Below, in pieces: positions 19,130 through 29,120 of a stretch of 64,000 nucleotides of DNA. Both the position numbers and the translations under genes were made by a program. The stretch is from Colwellia chukchiensis (GTDB taxonomy: Bacteria > Pseudomonadota > Gammaproteobacteria > Enterobacterales > Alteromonadaceae): contig NZ_NBOC01000001.1 in assembly GCF_002104455.1 (NCBI RefSeq), forward strand, positions 248,001-312,000. The letters are read 5' to 3'. The notes beneath the pieces were generated by a model. It was given only the letters and a program-made list of their open reading frames with translations, ran no database searches and was not told the DNA's origin. Position 1 is the stretch's first letter. Every line of letters begins with the position of its first letter.

Positions 19130-20410
19130 ATGATACGAGATTTGAATGATATAAAGGTCGCTGTAATCGGCTTAGGTTATGTCGGTTTACCGCTGGCGGT
19201 GGAGTTTGGCAAGAAGTATCAAACTTTGGGCTTTGATATCAATCAATCGCGAGTTCTTGAACTAAAAGCCGGTTTTGACAGTACATTAGAAGTCAGTACT
19301 AATGAACTTGTTGCAACCAAGCAACTAGACTACTCATCTGTTGTTGAAGACTTGGAAGGCTCCAATGTATATATAGTAACTGTGCCTACCCCTATTGATA
19401 AACATAAACGCCCAGACTTAACGCCACTGATTAAAGCCAGTGAAATGTTAGGCAAAGTGGTCAGCAAAGGCGATATCATTATTTATGAGTCTACCGTTTA
19501 CCCAGGCGCGACCGAAGAAGACTGTATTCCAGTAGTCGAGCGAGTTTCAGGGTTAGTATATAACCAAGATTTTTTTGCAGGTTACTCACCTGAGCGTATC
19601 AATCCCGGTGATAAAGAGCACAGAGTCACTAATATTTTGAAAGTTACCTCTGGCTCAACCCCTGAAGTTGCCACCCTGATTGATGATTTATATCGCTCGA
19701 TTATTGTGGCTGGTACTCACAAAGCCAGTTCAATCAAAGTGGCTGAAGCGGCCAAGGTAATAGAAAACACCCAGCGCGATGTTAATATCGCTTTAATTAA
19801 TGAATTATCAATTATTTTCAATAAACTCAATATCGACACCTTAGAAGTGCTCGAGGCGGCAGGCACCAAGTGGAACTTTTTGCCGTTTCGTCCAGGCTTA
19901 GTGGGTGGGCACTGTATTGGTGTTGACCCTTATTATTTAACTCACAAAGCACAATCGGTGGGTTATCACCCTGAAATGATATTAGCGGGACGTCGTTTAA
20001 ATGATGGCATGGGTAGTTATGTAGTATCGCAATTGGTTAAGCATATGCTTCACAAGCGCATTCAGGTGGAAGAAGCCAATGTTTTAGTGATGGGCTTAAC
20101 TTTTAAAGAAAACTGTCCTGATTTACGTAATACCAAAATTGTTGACATTATTAGTGAGTTAAAAGAATACAATATTAATGTTGATATAACCGATCCATGG
20201 TGTGCTAGCGAGCAAGCCGAGCAAGAATATGGCTTACAGCTGACGCAAACACCAAATGAAGGTCATTACGATGCTATTATCTTAGCGGTTGCCCATAACG
20301 AGTTTAAAGCCTTAGGGGTCGATAATATACGTGCCTTAGGCAAAAATAATCACGTACTTTATGATTTAAAGTATGTGCTTCCGAAAGAAACTGTGGATAT
20401 GCGTTTGTAA
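19130..20410 (+). CDS. tviB: UDP-N-acetylhexosamine 6-dehydrogenase (TviB/WbpO type)
   Basis: NAD-dependent oxidation of UDP-GlcNAc or UDP-GalNAc to the uronic acid. 426 residues with the Rossmann motif [16 protein letters not shown] at the N-terminus, YESTVYPG, and the active-site Cys in [12 protein letters not shown] (about residue 265). The sequence style ([25 protein letters not shown]) matches TviB/WbpO rather than UDP-glucose dehydrogenase, and a separate ugd is present at 52245. The paired C4-epimerase follows. Confidence 0.9.
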   Translation: MIRDLNDIKVAVIGLGYVGLPLAVEFGKKYQTLGFDINQSRVLELKAGFDSTLEVSTNELVATKQLDYSSVVEDLEGSNVYIVTVPTPIDKHKRPDLTPLIKASEMLGKVVSKGDIIIYESTVYPGATEEDCIPVVERVSGLVYNQDFFAGYSPERINPGDKEHRVTNILKVTSGSTPEVATLIDDLYRSIIVAGTHKASSIKVAEAAKVIENTQRDVNIALINELSIIFNKLNIDTLEVLEAAGTKWNFLPFRPGLVGGHCIGVDPYYLTHKAQSVGYHPEMILAGRRLNDGMGSYVVSQLVKHMLHKRIQVEEANVLVMGLTFKENCPDLRNTKIVDIISELKEYNINVDITDPWCASEQAEQEYGLQLTQTPNEGHYDAIILAVAHNEFKALGVDNIRALGKNNHVLYDLKYVLPKETVDMRL

Positions 20411-20424
20411 AAACATATCGCTGA

Positions 20425-20535
20425 GCGGTCAGATAAAAGAAAGCTGTAAGCTTTAAGCTGTCAGTTAAGACAAGTTACAGCAAGTACCATACTGAAAGTT
20501 ATAGACTTTTTACTTTCAGCTTAAATATAATTACA
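20425..20535. repeat. Family A inverted-repeat element (tviB-tviC)
   Basis: Complete-looking copy of about 110 bases: left arm AAGCTGTAAGCTTTAAGC plus CTGTCAGTTAA, core CAAGTACCATACTGA, and right arm CTTTCAGCTTAAATATAATT. It lies between two co-oriented genes and would be transcribed with them. Confidence 0.75.
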
Positions 20536-20553
20536 GCATAAACGGAAGAAAGC

Positions 20554-21591
20554 ATGTCTAAGTACGATGACGTAAAAAATCAACTTAAACAGTCACCAAA
20601 AGTGTGGCTTGTTACCGGCGTAGCTGGTTTTATCGGCTCAAATTTATTAGAAACACTATTGCAATTAAACCAAAAAGTTATTGGTTTAGATAACTTTGCC
20701 ACCGGCCATCAGCACAATTTAGACGAAGTAAAATCGGCAGTGTCGGCTCAGCAATGGCAAAATTTTAGCTTTATAAAAGGTGATATTCGCCATATTGAAG
20801 ATTGTGAACAAGCCTTAAGTCTAGATAACTTAGCGGTTGATTACGTATTACACCAAGCCGCTTTAGGCTCAGTGCCGCGCTCGATTGCTGATCCTGTATT
20901 AACTAATTCCGCTAATATTACGGGCTTTGTTAATATGTTAACGGCGGCTAAAAACGCCAAGGTCAGCACCTTTGTTTATGCAGCGTCAAGCTCAACCTAT
21001 GGCGACCACCCAGCACTACCTAAAGTGGAAGAAAACATAGGTAAGCCTTTATCGCCCTACGCAGTTACCAAATATGTAAACGAGCTGTATGCCGATGTGT
21101 TTCATAAAACTTATGGTTTTAATAGCATAGGTTTACGCTATTTTAACGTGTTTGGTAAACGCCAAGACCCCAATGGCGCTTATGCGGCAGTGATCCCTAA
21201 ATGGACCGCGGCCATGATCGAAAATCAGCCGTTATATATCAATGGTGATGGGGAGACTAGCCGCGATTTTTGTTTTGTTGAAAACGCGGTACAAGCGAAT
21301 ATCTTAGCGGCAACAGCAGATGACGCCGGCAAAAATCAAGTTTACAATGTGGCGTTAGGTGACAGAACAACCCTCAACGAGTTATTTAGTAGCTTGGTCA
21401 ATGCCTTAGCTGAAAATAAGGTTAATTATCAGCAAAGCGCGATTTATCGAGACTTCAGAGCAGGCGATGTGCGACACTCGCAAGCCGATATTGGCAAAGC
21501 TAAACAGCAACTTGGCTACCAACCCGAGTATCGTATTCAGCAAGGCATTAACAAAGCTATGCCTTGGTATATTAAACACTTATCTAAATAA
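20554..21591 (+). CDS. tviC: UDP-N-acetylglucosamine C4-epimerase (TviC/WbpP type)
   Basis: Short-chain dehydrogenase/epimerase that interconverts UDP-GlcNAc(A) and UDP-GalNAc(A). 345 residues; NAD motif [14 protein letters not shown] near residues 22-35, catalytic Ser-Tyr-Lys (AASSSTYG and [11 protein letters not shown]). The N-terminal extension before the Rossmann fold and the pairing with TviB are typical of TviC/WbpP. Together they should make a HexNAc-uronate for the surface glycan. Confidence 0.9.
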   Translation: MSKYDDVKNQLKQSPKVWLVTGVAGFIGSNLLETLLQLNQKVIGLDNFATGHQHNLDEVKSAVSAQQWQNFSFIKGDIRHIEDCEQALSLDNLAVDYVLHQAALGSVPRSIADPVLTNSANITGFVNMLTAAKNAKVSTFVYAASSSTYGDHPALPKVEENIGKPLSPYAVTKYVNELYADVFHKTYGFNSIGLRYFNVFGKRQDPNGAYAAVIPKWTAAMIENQPLYINGDGETSRDFCFVENAVQANILAATADDAGKNQVYNVALGDRTTLNELFSSLVNALAENKVNYQQSAIYRDFRAGDVRHSQADIGKAKQQLGYQPEYRIQQGINKAMPWYIKHLSK

Positions 21592-21684
21592 TTAAATTAT
21601 TGTACGAATATCATACAGTGACTTGATGCCTAATTTACTTGCAATATTACCGTGTAATTAAGATGTAATGCTTAGTGGATAACC

Positions 21685-21713
21685 TTTACACAGCTATATG
21701 GACTCTTTATAAT
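21685..21713 (+). promoter_or_regulatory. Sigma-70 promoter upstream of wzz
   Basis: TTTACA, 17-base spacer, TATAAT: a near-consensus promoter about 70 bases before the wzz start. It would let wzz and wecA be transcribed apart from tviB/tviC. Confidence 0.7.
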
Positions 21714-21785
21714 AGCCGTCCTTTTGATGGCTGCCGTGTTAAGTTTTAATATTTTACGCGTAACTGTCGGCTTCAATATAATATA

Positions 21786-22928
21786 ATGCAAGAAAGTAGA
21801 AATAATATCGTGGACAAAAAAAGTCATCAAGGAACGAATAATTCATCATCAGCTCAGGTTGAAGGTAAAAACCATCCTGAACATCCGCATTATATTACCT
21901 ATCCGCACCATGACATAGGGCAACAGTTATCTGAAGATGAGATTGATTTAGCTGAGCTGTGGCGAGCCTTATGGTCCGGAAAATTGATTATACTAACCAT
22001 AAGTTTTGCGTTTGCTATAGCAGCAGCAGTTTATGCAATAAAGCTTCCTAATGTCTATAAAGCCACTACGCAGTTAGCACCTGCAAGTGAGCAAAATAGC
22101 GCCAGTGGTTTAGCAAAAATGGCGGGGCAGTTTGGCGGTCTTGCTAGTTTAGCGGGAATAAATTTAGGTAATAGTGGTACCGATAAAACAGGATTAGCAC
22201 TGGAAGTGCTGCAATCGCGAATTTTTATTGAAAATTTTATTAATAAATACCAGTTGTTAGTGCCATTGATGGCTGCGGATTATTGGGATGCCGTTAGCAA
22301 TACCCTGATATTAAATGATGAAATTTATAACGCTGATAATAATACTTGGCTCAGAGAAGTAAAAGCACCTAAAAGTCCTCAGCCCACATCTTGGGAAGCT
22401 TATGAAGCCTTTAAAAATAAGTTATCAATTTCGACTAGCAAAGAAACAGGAATAATTACTATCTCAATAGAGCATTATTCTCCTGAAATAGCGAAACAGT
22501 GGTTGCTCTGGCTTGTAGACGAAATCAATACCACTATGCGAGAGCAAGACAAAGCTGAAGCACAGCGTAGTATCGATTATTTAACAGAAAAACTAGAGGA
22601 AACTCAACTTGCTGATATGCAAACGGTTTTTTATCAACTGATAGAAGAGCAGTCAAAAACTATAATGCTAGCAGAAGTTTCCCTTGAATATGTACTGAAA
22701 ACGATAGATCCGGCTAACGTACCTGATGAAAAAGACAGCCCTAAGCGTGCATTGATTGTCGTTTTAGGGGGATTGCTAGGCGGAATACTATCAGTATTAA
22801 TCGTTTTAATACGCTATTTTACAAATAAATCACACTCCATTAATTCACAGTTTGCAGATATAGATGAAGCCGTAACTTTACAATCAGCTATTTCTTACGG
22901 AGTTAACGCAAAGCAGGAGTCAAATTAA
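21786..22928 (+). CDS. wzz: Wzz-family polysaccharide chain-length regulator
   Basis: Inner-membrane polysaccharide co-polymerase that sets chain length for Wzy-dependent polymers. 380 residues: a His-rich cytoplasmic N-terminus, TM1 about 70-90 (ELWRALWSGKLIILTISFAF), a periplasmic domain with the insertion SGLAKMAGQFGGLASLAG, then a Pro-containing TM2 (SPKRALIVVLGGLLGGIL, about 318-345). No tyrosine-kinase domain, so this is a PCP-1 type. Two bases before wecA. Confidence 0.92.
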   Translation: MQESRNNIVDKKSHQGTNNSSSAQVEGKNHPEHPHYITYPHHDIGQQLSEDEIDLAELWRALWSGKLIILTISFAFAIAAAVYAIKLPNVYKATTQLAPASEQNSASGLAKMAGQFGGLASLAGINLGNSGTDKTGLALEVLQSRIFIENFINKYQLLVPLMAADYWDAVSNTLILNDEIYNADNNTWLREVKAPKSPQPTSWEAYEAFKNKLSISTSKETGIITISIEHYSPEIAKQWLLWLVDEINTTMREQDKAEAQRSIDYLTEKLEETQLADMQTVFYQLIEEQSKTIMLAEVSLEYVLKTIDPANVPDEKDSPKRALIVVLGGLLGGILSVLIVLIRYFTNKSHSINSQFADIDEAVTLQSAISYGVNAKQESN

Positions 22929-22929
22929 T

Positions 22930-23973
22930 ATGATTATTACCGTCTTTACGGCTTTTTTTATTGCCTTTATGGCTATCAAGTTGTTTAAACCCATCGCCAT
23001 TGATGTTGGCTTAGTTGATAAACCTAACGCCAGAAAGCTACACGAAGGTCAAATTCCGCTAATTGGTGGCATATCTATATTTGCCGCAGTATTAGCGGCA
23101 AGCCTGTTGTGGTTGCCAGATACGTTAGAATTGCGTATGTACCTTATTGCTTCAGCCATGATGGTGTTTATTGGTGCGCTTGATGACAAGTATGATCTTA
23201 AAGTTCGCATTCGCATTATTGGTCAAATAATTATCGCTAGCCTCATGATTTACGGTGTTGGTGGTTATATTTCAAATCTGGGCAATCTATTTAATTCTGG
23301 CAATATAGAGCTAGGTCCGTTTGGCATTATATTCACTTATGTAGCCATTATTGTTGTCATCAACGCTTATAACATGGTTGACGGTATTGATGGTCTCATC
23401 GGCAGTTTAAGCTTGAATACCTTTACCGCCATTGCCTTGCTATTCTTAATGGAAGAGCAAATGCAATACTTGAGCTATCCACTTATTTTAGTCACAGCCA
23501 CTTTGCCCTACTTGATGTTTAATATGGGGTTCTTTAACAAAAAGACTAAAAAGATATTTATGGGTGATGCGGGCAGCATGTTTATTGGTTTAAGTGTTAT
23601 TTGGTTACTCAGTATGGGCACACAAGGTGATAATGCTTCTTTTAGGCCAGTTACCGCGCTTTGGATTTGTGCTGTACCTTTAATGGATATGCTGGCAATA
23701 GTTATCAGACGTTATCGCAAAGGTAAGTCTCCGTTTAAGCCAGATAGAGATCATCTACACCATATTCTCATGCGTATTGGCTTTAATAGCAAACAAACGT
23801 TAGGCATCATTACTGTTCTTGCCGCTTTTATGTCGTTATTAGGTATTTTAGGTGAGGTTTACTTAGTGCCAGAATATATTATGTTTACTATGTTTTTATT
23901 GTCTTTTGCTGTTTACTCGTTAGTAATAAAAAATATTTCGAAACTAGCGCCTAGCTTTAAACCACTAAGTTAA
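22930..23973 (+). CDS. wecA: Undecaprenyl-phosphate GlcNAc-1-phosphate transferase (WecA-like)
   Basis: Polytopic membrane enzyme that starts glycan synthesis by adding HexNAc-1-P to undecaprenyl phosphate. 347 residues with about 11 hydrophobic helices. Catalytic motifs: GALDDKYDL (DD), NAYNMVDGIDGL, FMGDAGSMF, and the C-terminal His motif DRDHLHHILMR. A good GGAG ribosome site precedes ATG 22930. The sugar could be GlcNAc or a relative (WbpL-type). Confidence 0.92.
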   Translation: MIITVFTAFFIAFMAIKLFKPIAIDVGLVDKPNARKLHEGQIPLIGGISIFAAVLAASLLWLPDTLELRMYLIASAMMVFIGALDDKYDLKVRIRIIGQIIIASLMIYGVGGYISNLGNLFNSGNIELGPFGIIFTYVAIIVVINAYNMVDGIDGLIGSLSLNTFTAIALLFLMEEQMQYLSYPLILVTATLPYLMFNMGFFNKKTKKIFMGDAGSMFIGLSVIWLLSMGTQGDNASFRPVTALWICAVPLMDMLAIVIRRYRKGKSPFKPDRDHLHHILMRIGFNSKQTLGIITVLAAFMSLLGILGEVYLVPEYIMFTMFLLSFAVYSLVIKNISKLAPSFKPLS

Positions 23974-24264
23974 AAGAAATATGTTAACAGGGGGATATCT
24001 GTGGTTCGCAAGTTAACCCGATATACCCTCTGCTCCTAAGACTTGTCAATGATCCAACAAGCATGAGTAACATTTCTCCACAACAAGATGTCGCGCATTT
24101 CGCTTTTAAAAGCGCATTCCAACCTACGAAACAAAATATTTTTTTACTAAAGAGCACAGTGTTTAAGTCAGAGGCTAAAGGGCGTTAATATTAGTTTCAA
24201 TACTCGCTTGTTTTTAGTATGTTGTAAAAATAAATAACGTTTCATTTGAATATTTAGAGGTAGT

Positions 24265-24669
24265 ATGAAAGTTACACGCAAAACGATGGGTTTTACATTA
24301 ATAGAATTGCTGATTGTTATTGTAATATTGGGCTTGTTAATGTCCTTGGTGGCACCAAAAATGTTTTCCAAAGTTGACTCATCAAAACAAAAAACCGCGT
24401 TAGCGCAAATGCAAATGTTACAAACATCATTAGATACCTATCGCTTAGATGTTGGGGACTATCCAACAACATTAGCCGAGCTAAGACAATCTAATGCCGC
24501 CAATTGGGATGGTCCCTATATTCCGAAAAGTGTTCCTAATGACCCTTGGGGAAACCCATATTCTTATCAGTCTCCTGGCCCAAATGGTGAAGACTTCCTC
24601 TTAATGAGTTTAGGAAAAGATGGACAAGTTGGCGGTAAAGATGAAAATGAAGACTTGGTATATCAATAA
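24265..24669 (+). CDS. gspG: Type II secretion major pseudopilin GspG
   Basis: Main subunit of the T2SS pseudopilus. 134 residues with a prepilin leader KTMG and cleavage before FTLIELLIVIVILGLL, followed by the major-pseudopilin C-terminal features: YRLDVGDYPTTLAEL, GPYIPKSVPNDPWGNPY and a Gly/Asp-rich calcium-loop region. It is the first gene of an 11-gene cluster (G,E,F,H,I,J,K,L,M,C-like,D), with a strong AGAGGT ribosome site. The upstream 290 bases hold no gene. Confidence 0.95.
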   Translation: MKVTRKTMGFTLIELLIVIVILGLLMSLVAPKMFSKVDSSKQKTALAQMQMLQTSLDTYRLDVGDYPTTLAELRQSNAANWDGPYIPKSVPNDPWGNPYSYQSPGPNGEDFLLMSLGKDGQVGGKDENEDLVYQ

Positions 24670-26330
24670 TGCAAGCACTGGAAAAGGTTCTTGTAAAGTT
24701 TGAAGTATCAAAACAAGACATAGAAAAAGCAAAAGCCTACCAAGCTAAATTTGGTGGGGCCTTGGAGCGTTTGCTTATTAATATGGGGAGCATTTCTGAA
24801 GATAGTTTGCCAGAAATTTATGCACAATTACTCAATGCCTCCATTTTACCACTAGACGCAATAGCAAATTGGCAACCACCGTCGCAAAGTTTACAGCTAA
24901 ACCAGCAGTTTCTTATCGCGCGTGGGTGGGTTCCCTACCGCTTCGTTGAAGGACAATGGTGTTTTGCAACTGTATCTCCTTTAAATTGGGAAGTTCTACA
25001 ATACTTAAGCAATAGCCAACTAGACTATCAGCGCATTATTGCAACAGATGAGGTGTTTGAACAGCTGAAATTAGCGAGTCAAGGGGATGATGTATCTGTT
25101 GCACAAGATTATGATTTACTCTCAGATGTTGAAGAAGACAAATTACGGGAGCTCGCCAGTGAAGCACCAACGGTTAACTTATTAAACTCCTTAATTGCAC
25201 GAGCGTTAAAGCTAGGTGCGTCAGACATGCACCTTGAGCCACATAAAGGCCGTTACCGAGTGCGCTTTCGTGTTGACGGAGTCTTGCATGAAGTCGAATT
25301 ATTGCCGTCACGATTACAACTGCCGGTTATCTCACGCTTAAAAATACTCGCCAATATGGATATCGCAGAAAAGCGTCGTCCACAAGATGGTAAAATTGAA
25401 ATGAAAATATCTAACACAGGATTAGATATTCGTGTTTCTTCGTTGCCCTTAAATGAAGGTGAGAGCATGGTAATGCGCTTCTTACGCAAAGATGCAGTGC
25501 GTTATGATATGAGTGTGCTTGGGCTATCGCCAGATATTGAAGAAAAAATTAAGGCCGACTTAAAGCACACCGCAGGTGTCGTTTTATTAACAGGGCCAAC
25601 AGGTAGTGGTAAAACCACCACCTTGTATACCTTTTTAAATGAACTCAATAATGACGATGTAAAAATAATCACCTTAGAAGATCCAGTTGAATATCAACTT
25701 GAAGGTGTCAATCAAGTACAAGTTAAGCCGGAAATAGGCTTTGATTTTAGTTCAGGCTTGCGCAGTATTGTTAGGCAAGATCCCGACATTATTATGATAG
25801 GTGAAATACGAGACCAAGAAACCGCACGTATTGCTATGCAGTCTGCCTTAACAGGGCATTTAGTCTTTAGTACAGTTCACACCAACGACGCGCCTAGTGC
25901 TTATACCCGGTTGTTGGATCTAAACGTTGAAGAGTTTCTGCTTAATGCTGCACTAGTCGCTATTATTGCTCAGCGTCTCGCCCGAAAAATATGCCCTCAT
26001 TGCGCCACTCAAGACGAAAATGCAGCGGAATTAATTACCAAATATCAATTACATGCGCTGGCTCAGCAAAGTGGTATTGACACGATAAACTTGTTGAATG
26101 CTCAAGGATGTCAACAATGTGCTAATACAGGTTATAAAGGGCGTATGGCTGTTATCGAGTATTTGCGTTCCGACAGCGAAATCAGAGGCATGGCAAAAGA
26201 TGAAAACTTTATTGAAAAAGCGAAAGCCTATAACCACAGCATCGGCAACAGAACCTTATTAGAAGATGGTTTAGTGAAAGCGATGCAAGGGTTAACGACG
26301 ATAGATGAAGTGATTCGGGTTTGCGGCTAA
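24669..26330 (+). CDS. gspE: Type II secretion ATPase GspE
   Basis: Hexameric cytoplasmic ATPase that drives the pseudopilus. 553 residues: an N1E-type domain (about 1-60, KAKAYQAKFGGALERLL), a second N-terminal domain, then the motor with Walker A (GPTGSGKTTT, about 309), Asp box (ITLEDPVEYQ), Walker B (DPDIIMIGEIRD) and His box (LVFSTVHTND). It also has the four-cysteine zinc site (CPHC ... CQQC) typical of GspE/PilB. It overlaps the gspG stop by one base. Confidence 0.95.
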   Translation: MQALEKVLVKFEVSKQDIEKAKAYQAKFGGALERLLINMGSISEDSLPEIYAQLLNASILPLDAIANWQPPSQSLQLNQQFLIARGWVPYRFVEGQWCFATVSPLNWEVLQYLSNSQLDYQRIIATDEVFEQLKLASQGDDVSVAQDYDLLSDVEEDKLRELASEAPTVNLLNSLIARALKLGASDMHLEPHKGRYRVRFRVDGVLHEVELLPSRLQLPVISRLKILANMDIAEKRRPQDGKIEMKISNTGLDIRVSSLPLNEGESMVMRFLRKDAVRYDMSVLGLSPDIEEKIKADLKHTAGVVLLTGPTGSGKTTTLYTFLNELNNDDVKIITLEDPVEYQLEGVNQVQVKPEIGFDFSSGLRSIVRQDPDIIMIGEIRDQETARIAMQSALTGHLVFSTVHTNDAPSAYTRLLDLNVEEFLLNAALVAIIAQRLARKICPHCATQDENAAELITKYQLHALAQQSGIDTINLLNAQGCQQCANTGYKGRMAVIEYLRSDSEIRGMAKDENFIEKAKAYNHSIGNRTLLEDGLVKAMQGLTTIDEVIRVCG

Positions 26331-27535
26331 TGATCAGGTTTAATTATCACGCATATGATAACCACGGAGGTCAAGTCACTGGTCACATAGAGGCCAAATC
26401 TTATGATGACGCTAAACAACAGTTGCAAGTGCAAAAGCTGCTCATCACCTCATTGAAGGCTGAGCAAAAAGCAAAAATACAACATTCGTTTTTTGAGCGC
26501 AAAAAAGTCAGTTTGGAAGAGTTAGAGTTTATCACTTCTGAGTTGGCTATTTTGTTGAAGAATGGCGTAAAAATAGATCGCAGCTTAGCCATATTAAAAC
26601 GTAACAAAGCCAATGGCGCTGCCGCTAAACTACTACAGGATTTACATACCGCCATTAAGCGAGGCAGTTTATTATCCGACGCTATGGCGGAACAACCACA
26701 GGTGTTTGATGCGCTGTATATCAATTTAGTCAAACTAGGTGAAGCCAGTGGTGATTTAGCTGATGTTTTTGATAAATTGTCAGCCGACCTTAAATTTAAA
26801 AGTGAATTAAAGCGTAAAATAATTCAGTCATTAACTTATCCACTAGTCATATTTAGTGTTTGTATTTTGTGTATATTGTTCATCTTTAACTATATTGTGC
26901 CACAAATGAGCAGCCTATTTGACGGCCTACCTGAGCTGCCCATCTATACCGAAATATTACTGTCGGTGAGTCGTTGGATGCAAAGCTATCAATGGTTTTT
27001 ATTTATTGGTTTGGCGTTGTTGGTATTTTTACTGATTGCCGCTTTTAAAAACCCAGTTATTAAAGTCAGGCTAGATGAATTCATGCTAAAAATACCGCTG
27101 ATTAAAGGCGCGCTACTTGTTACCGAGCGCATTCGCTTTAATTCAGCACTGACTATGATGCTTGATGGTGGAATTTCAATCGATAAAGCGCTTGAGCTTT
27201 CGGCAGGTAGTGTTAACAACCGCCATATACGCCAAGGATTAATTGCCGCTAAAGAGCAAGTAAAAAAAGGGCAGGGGCTAACCGAGTCACTGTCACGTAG
27301 TCCAATTTATCCTGACTTCTTCTTATCTTTGTTAGAAGTTGGTGAAGAAAGTGGCAAACTAGCACCGGTGTTTGCAGAAATTGCCTCGCGCTCGCGCAGT
27401 GAGTTTGAAAGTTGGGCTGATAAAATGACCTCAATACTTGAACCCTTGCTCATATTGACCATGGGCGGCATCGTCGGCAGTGTCGTAGTCACCATGTTAC
27501 TCAGTATTATTTCGGTAAACGATCTCGGTTTCTAA
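26330..27535 (+). CDS. gspF: Type II secretion inner-membrane platform protein GspF
   Basis: Polytopic platform protein turning ATPase motion into pseudopilus growth. I chose ATG 26330, which overlaps the gspE stop (TAATG). 401 residues with two GspF domains: SELAILLKNGVKIDRSL about 70-190, and NSALTMMLDGGISIDKALELS about 270-390. There are three hydrophobic helices, including TYPLVIFSVCILCILFIFNY. Full length. Confidence 0.95.
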   Translation: MIRFNYHAYDNHGGQVTGHIEAKSYDDAKQQLQVQKLLITSLKAEQKAKIQHSFFERKKVSLEELEFITSELAILLKNGVKIDRSLAILKRNKANGAAAKLLQDLHTAIKRGSLLSDAMAEQPQVFDALYINLVKLGEASGDLADVFDKLSADLKFKSELKRKIIQSLTYPLVIFSVCILCILFIFNYIVPQMSSLFDGLPELPIYTEILLSVSRWMQSYQWFLFIGLALLVFLLIAAFKNPVIKVRLDEFMLKIPLIKGALLVTERIRFNSALTMMLDGGISIDKALELSAGSVNNRHIRQGLIAAKEQVKKGQGLTESLSRSPIYPDFFLSLLEVGEESGKLAPVFAEIASRSRSEFESWADKMTSILEPLLILTMGGIVGSVVVTMLLSIISVNDLGF

Positions 27536-27988
27536 ATGTTGATATCTCAATTTAAAATTGTCGCAGCGCGTGGTTTAACATTAATTGAATTATTAGTGGT
27601 TATTTCAATCATGATGACCATGATTGCCTTAGTTGCTCCGCTTACCATTGACACGGTTAACAAAGCACAGGCACAAAGCGAGTATTTGTCATTAACGGCG
27701 ACCATTCGACGGGCTAGCGTTGAAGCTTTTATTAATGGCGCTGGCGTTGATATTGAACTCAATAAAGATCAACTAAAAGCTTTTCGTATTAAACCGAGCT
27801 TTACCACATCAATGCAAACATCAGCCACAAATAAACAATTAATATTGCAAAAGCAGTATCAGTACCTGAGTTTTAACGACGACATAATTAAGTTAAATAA
27901 AAATGGCATCGCTAATATTAGCGACTTTGAGCTTAAACAAGGTAACTTAACTAAAACCATCAACATACTTGCGTTGCTAGAAAATTAA
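27536..27988 (+). CDS. gspH: Minor pseudopilin GspH
   Basis: 150 residues. Prepilin motif RG|LTLIELLVVISIMMTM with Glu+5, but Leu instead of the usual Phe at +1. The C-terminal domain is short. It is assigned as GspH by position (between F and I) and size rather than by strong sequence landmarks. It starts immediately after the gspF stop. Confidence 0.8.
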   Translation: MLISQFKIVAARGLTLIELLVVISIMMTMIALVAPLTIDTVNKAQAQSEYLSLTATIRRASVEAFINGAGVDIELNKDQLKAFRIKPSFTTSMQTSATNKQLILQKQYQYLSFNDDIIKLNKNGIANISDFELKQGNLTKTINILALLEN

Positions 27989-27989
27989 T

Positions 27990-28430
27990 ATGAGCACGGC
28001 ACTGTGGCAAAGATCACCTCAACAAACTAACAAGGGTTTCACTCTCATTGAAGTGCTTGTGGCGTCATTTATTTTGTTTTTAGTGATCTCCGCAGTCACT
28101 ATGGTTTACCGAGGTGCCTTGCTATCAAGTTTCAAGGCTGAGCGCGTGCTGACTTTTTCAGCGTTTGTTGCGCCGATAGCGGAACAAATCAGCATGGAAA
28201 TTAAAGCAGAAAAAAAAGAGGAACAATTGCAGGGCAGTGGCACTATGGGGCAATTGAGTTTTACCTGGCATGCATCAGTAAATCAACAGTCTAAAGCGCC
28301 CGAACAATTTAATGCCGGCTCAGGACAAATGGACTCAGGTAATAAAACCTTTAAACTTTGGCAAGTAACTATGCAACTGCAGTTAAAAAACGCCGTACGT
28401 AATTATCAATTTAATGAGATCAGTTGGTGA
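27990..28430 (+). CDS. gspI: Minor pseudopilin GspI
   Basis: 146 residues with leader ending NKG and mature start FTLIEVLVASFILFLVISA, the Glu+5 present. Position and size fit GspI, which nucleates the I-J-K tip complex. One base after gspH; overlaps gspJ. Confidence 0.85.
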   Translation: MSTALWQRSPQQTNKGFTLIEVLVASFILFLVISAVTMVYRGALLSSFKAERVLTFSAFVAPIAEQISMEIKAEKKEEQLQGSGTMGQLSFTWHASVNQQSKAPEQFNAGSGQMDSGNKTFKLWQVTMQLQLKNAVRNYQFNEISW

Positions 28431-29116
28431 AAAAAAATAGCGGCTTTACCTTAGTAGAAATGTTGGTCGCCATGGTTTTATTGTCTATGGTGCTATTAAT
28501 CGCATCAAGTGCTTACGCGCTATTTAGTGAGCGATGGGATGGGCGTTTAGGGCACTTTAATCGTTCGGTTAAGCAAGCGAAACAGTTAATTTTGGTACAA
28601 GAAGCACTGAAAAGCGTGGTTTCTTACGTGGTTACTGATGATAACAAACGCGCAAAATTATACTTTGAAGGTAACCGCAACGGCTTTGTTGGCGTTACTT
28701 TACGTTCACTTTTTTCACCCGAAGTCGCCGCCGTGGTACGGGTACAAATTATCCAAAAAGCGGATTTTAGCTATCAACTCATTTATCAAGAGTCGGCTAT
28801 GACCACGCAATTATTAACTCAAGCCAAGCAAGCATTAACCTTTACTGACGCTGTAGTTTTATACGATAACTTAACCGCAGTAGAGTTCCAATATTATGGT
28901 TGGCCTTCATTACGCGATAAACATTGGCAGGCTGACAGCGCCATCAGTGCTCGCCAAGCAAAAGCTTGGTTTAGCAACTACAACAGCTTAGAGCGCAATG
29001 TCCAGCCTGAGCAAATTAAAATAACCTTTAGCACAGAGCAAGGTGACTTTACACTATTGGTGCCATTAAGTGACTCAGTTCCCAACAGCTTAGCTCGCTA
29101 CACTGAGCAGGTGTAA
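28427..29116 (+). CDS. gspJ: Minor pseudopilin GspJ
   Basis: 229 residues from GTG 28427, chosen because GTGA overlaps the gspI stop; a TTG one codon earlier is also possible. Leader KKNSG, then FTLVEMLVAMVLLSMVLL with Glu+5. The larger C-terminal beta domain and the length are typical of GspJ. Confidence 0.88.
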   Translation: MKKNSGFTLVEMLVAMVLLSMVLLIASSAYALFSERWDGRLGHFNRSVKQAKQLILVQEALKSVVSYVVTDDNKRAKLYFEGNRNGFVGVTLRSLFSPEVAAVVRVQIIQKADFSYQLIYQESAMTTQLLTQAKQALTFTDAVVLYDNLTAVEFQYYGWPSLRDKHWQADSAISARQAKAWFSNYNSLERNVQPEQIKITFSTEQGDFTLLVPLSDSVPNSLARYTEQV

Positions 29117-29120
29117 CGCT

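Noticed and set aside
23974-24264. Possible hairpin or small gene before gspG (GGGGGATATC ... GATATACCC)
   Set aside because: The arms match poorly with a long loop and no U-run, and no open frame with a ribosome site is present.
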